35,000 bases of DNA from NCBI GenBank assembly GCA_905192745.1, contig CAJJLZ010000025.1:1-35000 (forward strand), given 5' to 3'. The notes beneath the pieces are model-generated. The model saw only the letters and a program-made list of their open reading frames with translations. It was not told the origin of the DNA and made no database searches. How positions within the stretch are numbered: the first letter of the stretch is position 1; each line of letters starts with the position of its first letter. Positions 28,613 through 35,000 of this stretch are shown here, in pieces. The stretch is from an uncultured Oscillospiraceae bacterium. GTDB lineage: Bacteria > Bacillota > Clostridia > Oscillospirales > Acutalibacteraceae. A program made the translations under genes and the position numbers.

Positions 28613-30505
28613 ATGAAGGACGGCTTTCTCCGGGTGGCGGCCGCCACGCCGAAAATCCGGGTGGCGGACTGCGACTACAATGCGGAGCAGATTCTGGACG
28701 TCATAAAAAAAGCGCCGGAGGATACGTCTCTGCTGGTATTCCCCGAGCTGTGCATCACCGGCTACACCTGCGGCGACCTGCTGTTTCAGCCCGCCCTGCT
28801 GAAGGGCGCGGAGAACGCGGCGGCACGGATTCTGCAGGAAACCGCGGAGCTGGACATGGTAATTCTGGTCGGCGTACCGGTTCCCTGCCGGTCGGGGCTG
28901 TACAACTGCGCGGCGGTCTGCCACCGCGGACGGCTGCTGGGGCTGGTGCCGAAATCTTACCTCCCCTCCTACGCTGAATTTTATGAAGGCCGCTGGTTTA
29001 CTCCGGCGAAGGATACCGCCGTCGCCCTTCGCTATGCGGGACAGGACGTTCTCCTCTCCCGGAACCAGCTTTTTACCTGCCGCTCCCTTCCCGATTTTAA
29101 GCTGGGGGTGGAGATCTGCGAGGATTTGTGGGCGTCTCCTCAACCCTCCGAACGGCTGACCGACGCAGGAGCGACGGTAATCGCCAACCTCTCCGCCAGC
29201 ACCGAGGGAATCGGCAAGCCCGGCTACCGCCGGCAGCTAGTCTCCCTCCAGTCCGCCCGGCTGCTGTGCGCCTATATTTTCGCTGACGCCGGGGACGGGG
29301 AATCCACCACCGACGTGGTGTTTTCCGGCCATAACCTGATTGCGGAAAACGGCGCGGTTCTGGCGGAAAGCGTCCGCTTCACCACCGGACTGATCGCCAC
29401 CGAAATCGATCTGGCCCACCTGGCGTTCGATCGGCGGCGGACTACCACCTGTACCAATTCCGGTGAGATGACCGAAATCCCCTTTGATCTGTCCATCCGG
29501 CCGCTGACGCTGACCCGCCCGATCGCCCCCGCCCCTTTTATACCGGACGATATCAGCGCACAGGAAGCCTGCTGCGAAGAGATTCTGAACATCCAGTCGG
29601 CCGGGCTGGCCAAACGGCTGGAGCACACCGGCGGCTGCGCCGTGCTGGGGCTGTCGGGCGGGCTGGACTCCGCCCTCGCGCTGTTGGTCGCGGCGCGGGC
29701 ATATGACCGGCTCGGGAAGCCGCGCAGCGACCTGTATGCGGCCACCATGCCCTGTTTCGGAACCACCGGCCGCACCCTGAATAACGCCCGCACTCTGGCA
29801 AAAGCCTGCGGCGCGACGCTGTATGAGATCGACATCACCCGTGCGGTCACCCAGCATTTCAGCGACATCGCCCACGGCGGCGCACACGACGTGACCTATG
29901 AAAATTCGCAGGCGCGGGAGCGCACCCAGGTACTGATGGATCTCGCCAACCAGCGGGGCGGACTGGTAATCGGCACCGGCGACCTGTCGGAACTGGCGCT
30001 GGGCTGGGCGACCTACAACGGCGACCATATGTCGATGTACGGAGTGAACGCCTCGGTGCCGAAAACGCTGGTGCGGTATCTGGTTGCCTACGAGGCGCGC
30101 CGCTGCGGCGGCACGATCGGCGGCGCGCTGACCGACATCCTCGACACCCCGGTCAGCCCGGAGCTGCTTCCTCCTGAAAACGGCCTCATTTCGCAGAAAA
30201 CCGAGGAACTCGTCGGCCCCTACGAGCTGCACGACTTCTTCCTGTATCACTTCCTCCGCTTCGGGGATTCCCCCGCCAAAATCTACCGGCTGGCGGTATA
30301 TGCCTTTGCCGGGCGATTCCCGGACGAAGAAATCAAGCACTGGCTGAAAACCTTCTGCCGCCGCTTCTTCTCCCAGCAGTTCAAGCGTTCCTGCCTGCCG
30401 GACGGCCCGCGGGTGGGCAGCGTCGCCCTCTCTCCCCGGGGAGACTGGCGGATGCCCTCGGACGCTTCCGCCGCCCTCTGGCTTTCGGAAGCGGAGAAGC
30501 TGTAA
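28613..30505 (+). CDS. nadE: Glutamine-dependent NAD+ synthase
   Basis: 630 residues, the long two-domain form. The N-terminal nitrilase-fold glutaminase domain (about 1-290) carries the catalytic triad Glu45 (FPELCITGY), Lys114 (VPKSYLP) and Cys169 (GVEICEDLW) and releases ammonia from glutamine. The C-terminal synthetase domain adenylates nicotinate adenine dinucleotide and amidates it to NAD+; its pyrophosphate loop is GLSGGLDSAL (346-355), followed by TGDLSELALGWATYNGDHM. Start at 28613 behind TTGGAGG. Flanked by terminators on both sides, so a single-gene unit. Confidence 0.97.
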   Translation: MKDGFLRVAAATPKIRVADCDYNAEQILDVIKKAPEDTSLLVFPELCITGYTCGDLLFQPALLKGAENAAARILQETAELDMVILVGVPVPCRSGLYNCAAVCHRGRLLGLVPKSYLPSYAEFYEGRWFTPAKDTAVALRYAGQDVLLSRNQLFTCRSLPDFKLGVEICEDLWASPQPSERLTDAGATVIANLSASTEGIGKPGYRRQLVSLQSARLLCAYIFADAGDGESTTDVVFSGHNLIAENGAVLAESVRFTTGLIATEIDLAHLAFDRRRTTTCTNSGEMTEIPFDLSIRPLTLTRPIAPAPFIPDDISAQEACCEEILNIQSAGLAKRLEHTGGCAVLGLSGGLDSALALLVAARAYDRLGKPRSDLYAATMPCFGTTGRTLNNARTLAKACGATLYEIDITRAVTQHFSDIAHGGAHDVTYENSQARERTQVLMDLANQRGGLVIGTGDLSELALGWATYNGDHMSMYGVNASVPKTLVRYLVAYEARRCGGTIGGALTDILDTPVSPELLPPENGLISQKTEELVGPYELHDFFLYHFLRFGDSPAKIYRLAVYAFAGRFPDEEIKHWLKTFCRRFFSQQFKRSCLPDGPRVGSVALSPRGDWRMPSDASAALWLSEAEKL

Positions 30506-30544
30506 AACCCGGCGAAACGGAATACGCGGAAAACGCCGCACACA

Positions 30545-30592
30545 AAGGGGCGCTGCCGAAGGACGAATCGGCAGCGCCCCTTCTTCCTGTCT
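30545..30592 (+). terminator. nadE terminator
   Basis: A perfect 15-bp stem (30545-30559 with 30568-30582, AAGGGGCGCTGCCGA and its complement) followed by CTTCCTGTC, 40 bases past the nadE stop. Confidence 0.85.
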
Positions 30593-30621
30593 GAAGCCGG
30601 ATCGTCTTTGCCATTTTCGTA

Positions 30622-30650
30622 TTGACAAAGCCCGTCTCCGCGTCTATAAT
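30622..30650 (+). promoter_or_regulatory. Consensus promoter of the marR-ABC operon
   Basis: A full-consensus promoter: TTGACA (30622-30627), 17 bases, TATAAT (30645-30650). An inverted repeat covers the transcription start directly after the -10, as expected for a repressed promoter. Confidence 0.92.
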
Positions 30651-30665
30651 GTTAGTGACCTAACA
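30650..30665. promoter_or_regulatory. Likely MarR operator
   Basis: TGTTAG (30650-30655), TGAC, CTAACA (30660-30665): a 6-bp inverted repeat starting at the last base of the -10 box and covering +1. Its size and place fit binding of a MarR dimer that blocks the promoter. The next gene encodes a MarR protein, so autoregulation is the simple reading. Confidence 0.7.
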
Positions 30666-30684
30666 ATCAAAAGGAGGCGATGCT

Positions 30685-31122
30685 TTGGAACACAGAAAAT
30701 CGGTCGGGCCAGAAATAAGAACGCTTTTTCATCTGATTAAGCGGCGGATCGACGGGTACGCCGCGGAATGCCATCTGGAAAAGCTGACCGGCGTACAGGG
30801 ATGGATCATCGGCTTTCTTTATGACCACGAGGACAAGCAGGATATTTTTCAGCGGGATATCGAGGCGGAGTTTTCCATCCGCCGCTCCACCGCGACCGGC
30901 ATTCTCCAGTTGATGGAGAAGAAGGGCCTGATCCGGCGGGAGCCGGTCGCCAGCGACGCCCGGCTGAAAAAGCTGATTCTCACCCCTAAGGCGGTGGAGC
31001 ACCACGAGGCGATTACCCGCATGATCCGAACCACGGAAGCACAACTGACCAAAGGACTGACCGACGAGGAAGTCGAGACTTTTTTCTCCATTGCGGAAAA
31101 AATCAGAAAAAATGTGGAATAA
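30685..31122 (+). CDS. MarR-family transcriptional repressor
   Basis: 145 residues with a winged helix-turn-helix: QRDIEAEFSIRRSTATGIL (about 52-70) is the helix-turn-helix, LMEKKGLIRREP leads to the wing, and DARLKKLILT (about 92-101) is the wing tip seen in MarR proteins. N- and C-terminal helices would form the dimer and ligand pocket. The start is a TTG at 30685, 8 bases after AAGGAGG; a nearby ATG at 30680 is out of frame. It is the first gene of an operon with two ABC half-transporters and lies behind a consensus promoter with a palindrome on the start site. It probably represses the exporter until a ligand is sensed. Confidence 0.93.
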   Translation: MEHRKSVGPEIRTLFHLIKRRIDGYAAECHLEKLTGVQGWIIGFLYDHEDKQDIFQRDIEAEFSIRRSTATGILQLMEKKGLIRREPVASDARLKKLILTPKAVEHHEAITRMIRTTEAQLTKGLTDEEVETFFSIAEKIRKNVE

Positions 31123-31139
31123 CCCCCACGTTTTCACGT

Positions 31140-31163
31140 CCCGGTGTTTTCCGGGTGTTTTGT
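31140..31163 (+). terminator. Weak hairpin between marR and the ABC genes
   Basis: CCCGG (31140-31144) and CCGGG (31151-31155) with a TGTTTT loop, then TGTTTTGTT. A weak or partial terminator that could set the ratio of repressor to transporter mRNA. Confidence 0.3.
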
Positions 31164-31252
31164 TCGCTTCCTGACAATACGGGAACGAACAATCAATCGA
31201 TACGGAGCCGTCCCCGACCTGCGGAACGGCTTGGAAAGGATGGATCATTTTC

Positions 31253-32995
31253 ATGATAAAACAGCTCGCCAAAAGTATCGGGGAATACAAAAAGGACTCC
31301 CTCCTTTCCCCGGCGTTCGTTACCGGAGAGGTGGTGATGGAGGTCGCCATCCCTTTTCTGATGTCCTTCCTGATTGACAACGGCATTAACCGGGGAGACA
31401 TGGGGACAATCTGGAAGATCGGCGGCGTTCTGGCCGCCGCCGCGCTGATCTCCCTGATCTGCGGCGTGGCGGCGGGAAAATACGCGGCACGGGCCTCCGC
31501 GGGCTACGCGCGTAATCTGCGGCGGGATATGTACAACCGTGTGCAGGAATTTTCCTTCTCCAACATCGACAAATTCTCCGCCTCCAGCATCGTTACCCGG
31601 CTGACCACCGACGTGACCAACCTGCAAAACGCTTACCAGATGATTATCCGCGTGGCGGTGCGCAGCCCGATTATGCTGATCTTTTCTCTGATTATGGCGT
31701 TCAAAGTAAACGCCAGTCTGGCCCTGATTTTCCTTGCCGCCGTTCCTGTTTTGGGCATCGGCCTGTTTCTGATCGCCAGCCGGGCGCACCCGATTTTTGA
31801 GCGGGTTTTCCACACCTATGACCGGCTGAACAATGTGGTGCAGGAAAACGTGCGGGGCATCCGCGTGGTGAAATCCTTCGTGCGGGAAGAGCATGAAAAG
31901 GAAAAATTCGGCGCGGTATCCGAAACCATTTACCGTGACTTCTCCAAAGCGGAAAAGCTGCTCGCCTTCAACTCCCCCCTGATGCAGTTTTCCATGTACG
32001 CCTGCACCCTGCTGATCTCCTGGTTCGGCGCGCGGCTGATCGTTTCCGACAGCATGACTACCGGCCAGCTGATGAGCCTGATTTCCTACGCTACCCAGAT
32101 TCTGATGAGTCTGATGATGCTGTCCATGATTTTTGTCATGATTATTATCTCCCGCGCCTCGGCGGAACGGATCGTCGAAGTGCTGGAGGAAGAGCCCGAT
32201 CTGCACAACCCGGCCAACCCGGTCACGGAAGTAAAAAACGGGGATGTGGAATTCCGCAGCGTCGGCTTCAGCTATACCGGCGACCCGGAAAAGCTCTGCC
32301 TGCGGGACATCGACCTTACCATCCGTTCCGGCGAAACCGTAGGCATTCTCGGCGGAACCGGCAGTTCGAAAACCAGCCTTGTTCAGCTCATCCCCCGGCT
32401 GTACGACGTGACCGCCGGCGAGGTGCTGGTCGGCGGCGTGGATGTGCGGGCCTATGACATCGAAGCGCTGCGGGACGAGGTGGCGATGGTGCTGCAAAAA
32501 AACGTACTGTTTTCCGGCACTATCAAGGAAAACCTTCGCTGGGGCCGGGCGGACGCCTCCGACGATGAGCTGGTCCGGGTCTGTAAGCTCGCTCAGGCGG
32601 ACGAATTTATCCGCTCCTTCCCCGACGGCTACGACACCTATATCGAGCAGGGAGGGACCAACGTCTCGGGCGGTCAGAAGCAGCGGCTCTGTATTGCCCG
32701 GGCGCTGCTGAAAAAACCGAAAATCCTGATTCTCGACGATTCCACCAGCGCGGTGGACACCCATACCGACGCCCTGATCCGCAAGGCGTTTCGGGAGGAA
32801 ATTCCGGACACCACCAAATTGATTATTGCCCAGCGGGTTTCTTCCGTGGAGAACGCCGACAAAATTCTTGTAATGGACGGCGGGCGGATCGCCGCCGCGG
32901 GCACCCACGACGAGCTGCTGAAAACCAGCCCGATCTATCGGGAAGTATACACGTCCCAGCAGAAAGGAGGCGATCCGGATGCCGATGCCCGGTAG
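31253..32995 (+). CDS. ABC exporter half-transporter with degenerate ATP site
   Basis: 580 residues: a six-helix exporter membrane domain (about 20-305) fused to an ATPase domain (about 328-575). Walker A is GGTGSSKT (367-374), with Ser where Gly normally precedes Lys. Its signature VSGGQ (471-475) is canonical. After Walker B (ILILD, 491-495) the catalytic Glu is replaced by Asp496, and the switch His is replaced by Gln527 (IAQR). These changes are the mark of the non-hydrolysing half in heterodimeric exporters such as TM287/288, BmrCD or LmrCD. Partner: the next gene, which starts 17 bases before this one ends. Multidrug-type export is inferred; substrate unknown. Confidence 0.94.
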   Translation: MIKQLAKSIGEYKKDSLLSPAFVTGEVVMEVAIPFLMSFLIDNGINRGDMGTIWKIGGVLAAAALISLICGVAAGKYAARASAGYARNLRRDMYNRVQEFSFSNIDKFSASSIVTRLTTDVTNLQNAYQMIIRVAVRSPIMLIFSLIMAFKVNASLALIFLAAVPVLGIGLFLIASRAHPIFERVFHTYDRLNNVVQENVRGIRVVKSFVREEHEKEKFGAVSETIYRDFSKAEKLLAFNSPLMQFSMYACTLLISWFGARLIVSDSMTTGQLMSLISYATQILMSLMMLSMIFVMIIISRASAERIVEVLEEEPDLHNPANPVTEVKNGDVEFRSVGFSYTGDPEKLCLRDIDLTIRSGETVGILGGTGSSKTSLVQLIPRLYDVTAGEVLVGGVDVRAYDIEALRDEVAMVLQKNVLFSGTIKENLRWGRADASDDELVRVCKLAQADEFIRSFPDGYDTYIEQGGTNVSGGQKQRLCIARALLKKPKILILDDSTSAVDTHTDALIRKAFREEIPDTTKLIIAQRVSSVENADKILVMDGGRIAAAGTHDELLKTSPIYREVYTSQQKGGDPDADAR

Positions 32996-34874
32996 AAGAA
33001 TGCCCGCCGGCGGCGCGAAACCGCAGGCGGCCGGAAAAACCGCCGCGCGGCTGATGCGCTATGTGGGACAGTACCGCGGACAGTTCTGCTTTGTCCTGCT
33101 TTGCATCCTGATCAGCGCAGTGGCCGGCGTAGCCGGTTCCCTGTTTCTTGAAGTGCTGATCGACGATTACATCACTCCCCTGATCGCTCAGGAGAATCCC
33201 GCCTTCGGCGGCCTGCTGAGAGCAATTCTCGGCATGGCCGGGATCTATCTGCTCGGCATTCTCGCCACCTATGTTTACAACCGGTTGATGGTGGTTATCG
33301 CGCAGGGAGTACTGAAAACCATTCGGGACGACATGTTCGCCCATATGCAGACCCTGCCGATCCGCTATTTCGACACCCACACCCACGGCGATATCATGAG
33401 CCATTACACCAACGATACCGACACCCTGCGGCAGATGATCGCCCAAAGCCTTCCCCAGGCCTTTTCCTCCCTGATTACCATCGCCGCCGTCGCCGCCGCC
33501 ATGCTGGCCACCAACATCCCGCTCACTTTGCTGGTATTCGCCAGCGTTGCGGTCATGCTGGTAATAACCCGAAAGGTCGGGGGAAAATCCTCCGCCTATT
33601 TTGTACGGCAGCAGGCGGCCCTCGGCTCGGTCAACGGCTACATCGAGGAAATGATTCACGGGCAGAAGGTGGTCAAGGTCTTCTGCCACGAGGAAGCCTC
33701 CAAGGCGGAATTTGAGAAGCGAAACGACGAGTTGTGCGGGTATGCCGCCGAAGCCAACACCTTTGCGAATGTTCTGGGCCCGATCAACAACAACCTCGGG
33801 CATCTTCAATATGTTCTGATCGCCGTTGTGGGCGGCATTCTCGCTACAAACGGGATCGGCAGGCTGACTCTCGGCGCGATCGCCGCTTTTCTCCAGCTAA
33901 GCCGCAGCTTTACCAACCCGATCGGTCATATTTCCCAGCAGCTCAACGCGGTGGTGATGGCCCTCGCGGGAGCGGAACGCATCTTCCGTCTGATGGATGA
34001 AAAGCCGGAGCGGGACGACGGGTACGTCACATTGGTCAACGCCCGGTATGACGGGGAAACGCTGGCGGAAACTGCCGAACGTACCGGCCTGTGGGCCTGG
34101 CGGCATCCTCACAGCGACGGCACCGTCACCTATACCCGCCTGACGGGGGACGTTCGCTTCTATGACGTGGATTTTGCCTACGAGGAGGGAAAGCCCGTCC
34201 TCCACAACATCACCCTGTATGCCCAGCCGGGGCAGAAAGTCGCCTTTGTGGGCGCGACCGGCGCAGGCAAAACCACCATTACCAATCTCATCAACCGCTT
34301 CTACGACATTGCGGACGGAAAAATCCGGTACGACGGCATCAACATCAACAAGATCCGAAAAAGCGATCTTCGCCGTTCTCTTGGCATTGTTCTTCAGGAT
34401 GTAAACCTGTTCAGCGGTACAGTGATGGAAAACATCCGGTACGGCCGGCTGGATGCGACCGACGAGGAAGTCATCGAAGCCGCCCGGCGGGCCAATGCGG
34501 ACGATTTCATCCGCCGTCTGCCGGATGGCTACCAGACCGAACTGACCGGAGACGGCGGACGGCTCTCTCAGGGCCAGCGGCAGCTGCTTTCCATCGCCCG
34601 GGCGGCGGTAGCCGACCCGCCGGTGATGATACTGGACGAAGCGACCTCCAGCATCGATACCCGTACCGAGGCGCTGGTTCAGAAGGGAATGGACTCTCTG
34701 ATGGAAGGACGGACGGTCTTTGTGATCGCCCACCGCCTCTCCACCGTGCAGAACTCCGACGTAATCCTGGTTCTGGACCTTGGGCGGGTGATCGAACGAG
34801 GCACGCACGGCCAGCTGATCGCTCAGAAGGGAGAATATTATCAGCTTTATACCGGCGCGTTCGAGCTGGAATGA
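32979..34874 (+). CDS. ABC exporter half-transporter with catalytic ATP site
   Basis: 631 residues. A proline/glycine-rich N-terminal tail (1-20) precedes a six-helix membrane domain (about 35-330) and an ATPase domain. Walker A GATGAGKTT (425-433), Walker B MILDE with catalytic Glu554, and switch His585 (IAHR) are intact. The signature is LSQGQ (529-533) instead of LSGGQ. So the site formed by this protein's Walker motifs and the partner's VSGGQ should hydrolyse ATP, while the reciprocal site should not. A segment of about 45 residues (345-390, including GLWAWRHPHSDGTVTY) is inserted before the ATPase domain, common in Clostridia members. Start at 32979 behind AAAGGAGG, inside the previous gene. 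Confidence 0.95.
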   Translation: MPMPGRRMPAGGAKPQAAGKTAARLMRYVGQYRGQFCFVLLCILISAVAGVAGSLFLEVLIDDYITPLIAQENPAFGGLLRAILGMAGIYLLGILATYVYNRLMVVIAQGVLKTIRDDMFAHMQTLPIRYFDTHTHGDIMSHYTNDTDTLRQMIAQSLPQAFSSLITIAAVAAAMLATNIPLTLLVFASVAVMLVITRKVGGKSSAYFVRQQAALGSVNGYIEEMIHGQKVVKVFCHEEASKAEFEKRNDELCGYAAEANTFANVLGPINNNLGHLQYVLIAVVGGILATNGIGRLTLGAIAAFLQLSRSFTNPIGHISQQLNAVVMALAGAERIFRLMDEKPERDDGYVTLVNARYDGETLAETAERTGLWAWRHPHSDGTVTYTRLTGDVRFYDVDFAYEEGKPVLHNITLYAQPGQKVAFVGATGAGKTTITNLINRFYDIADGKIRYDGININKIRKSDLRRSLGIVLQDVNLFSGTVMENIRYGRLDATDEEVIEAARRANADDFIRRLPDGYQTELTGDGGRLSQGQRQLLSIARAAVADPPVMILDEATSSIDTRTEALVQKGMDSLMEGRTVFVIAHRLSTVQNSDVILVLDLGRVIERGTHGQLIAQKGEYYQLYTGAFELE

Positions 34875-34977
34875 CCGCGTTTGGAAGGGACTGCCAAGGC
34901 ATAAAATTGACGCAGGGAATCCGGGGCGCCTCTCCCTTTTCCGGATGTACGTTTGTCAATGATGTGAGACTGGAAAA

Positions 34978-35000
34978 AGAAGAAAGAGTTACGTTCTTCT
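34978..35000 (+). terminator. Possible hairpin at the window edge
   Basis: AGAAGAA (34978-34984) and TTCTTCT (34994-35000) can pair around a 9-base loop, about 100 bases past the exporter gene. The window ends inside it, so any T-run is unseen. Nothing else in 34875-34977 can be supported. Confidence 0.25.

Overview
The window reads as chromosome of a GC-rich, low-mobility Firmicute of the class Clostridia. An Oscillospirales-type (Ruminococcaceae/Oscillospiraceae) genome is my best guess. The basis is strong AGGAGG-type ribosome binding sites, sigma-A promoters, HPr with both His15 and Ser46, RecD2, TVP38-like, YwlG-like and DUF2461 proteins, and a Clostridia-type heterodimeric ABC exporter. 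I see no phage, transposase, CRISPR array or tRNA. Almost all of it is housekeeping sequence, densely packed and split into short operons by clear hairpin terminators.

Layout. 1-401: two tandem sigma-A promoters and a boxA-like motif fire leftwards off the window edge (probably the leader of an rRNA operon), back to back with metA. 402-1325: metA, with acetyl-CoA-type Glu111. 1445-3160: ade on the minus strand, preceded by two tandem copies of a promoter-plus-hairpin element. 3533-4312: a TVP38/DedA-like membrane protein. 4402-8587 (minus): small membrane-anchored unknown, recD2, murC. 8869-10555 (minus): an ABC-2 exporter pair. 10655-13124 (minus): proC, rsmD, coaD and a coiled-coil protein, from one strong promoter. 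13353-15613 (minus): ptsH (HPr) and uvrC. 15992-17237 (minus): rimM-trmD. 17332-19698 (minus): a second ABC-2 exporter pair. 19776-21299 (minus): Smr protein, unknown protein, pyrE. 21502-22053: YwlG-like protein. 22219-22911 (minus): DUF2461 protein, with the third copy of the promoter-hairpin element. 23292-28450: cobU, then a MoxR ATPase/DUF58/transglutaminase set with 4-base overlaps. 28613-30505: glutamine-dependent nadE. 30685-34874: a MarR repressor and a two-gene ABC multidrug-type exporter, with a palindromic operator over the MarR transcription start.

How the genes work together. The proC-rsmD-coaD and Smr-unknown-pyrE groups are ordinary mixed housekeeping operons. MoxR, DUF58 and transglutaminase proteins usually form one functional unit in which the ATPase remodels a DUF58 partner and the membrane transglutaminase-like protein acts outside the cell. 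The two ABC half-transporters carry complementary lesions that predict one dead and one active ATP site in a heterodimer, and the MarR protein is the likely repressor of the unit.

The best candidate for something undescribed is the three-copy element at 3228-3294, 3321-3382 and 22936-23020. Each copy has an extended -10 promoter, a 9-bp hairpin with an invariant GACA loop whose stem changes in a compensating way between copies, and a second GC-rich hairpin. All three lie in the same orientation upstream of minus-strand genes. It may be a portable promoter with a structured 5' untranslated region. This is inference from three copies in one window; everything else is largely conventional.
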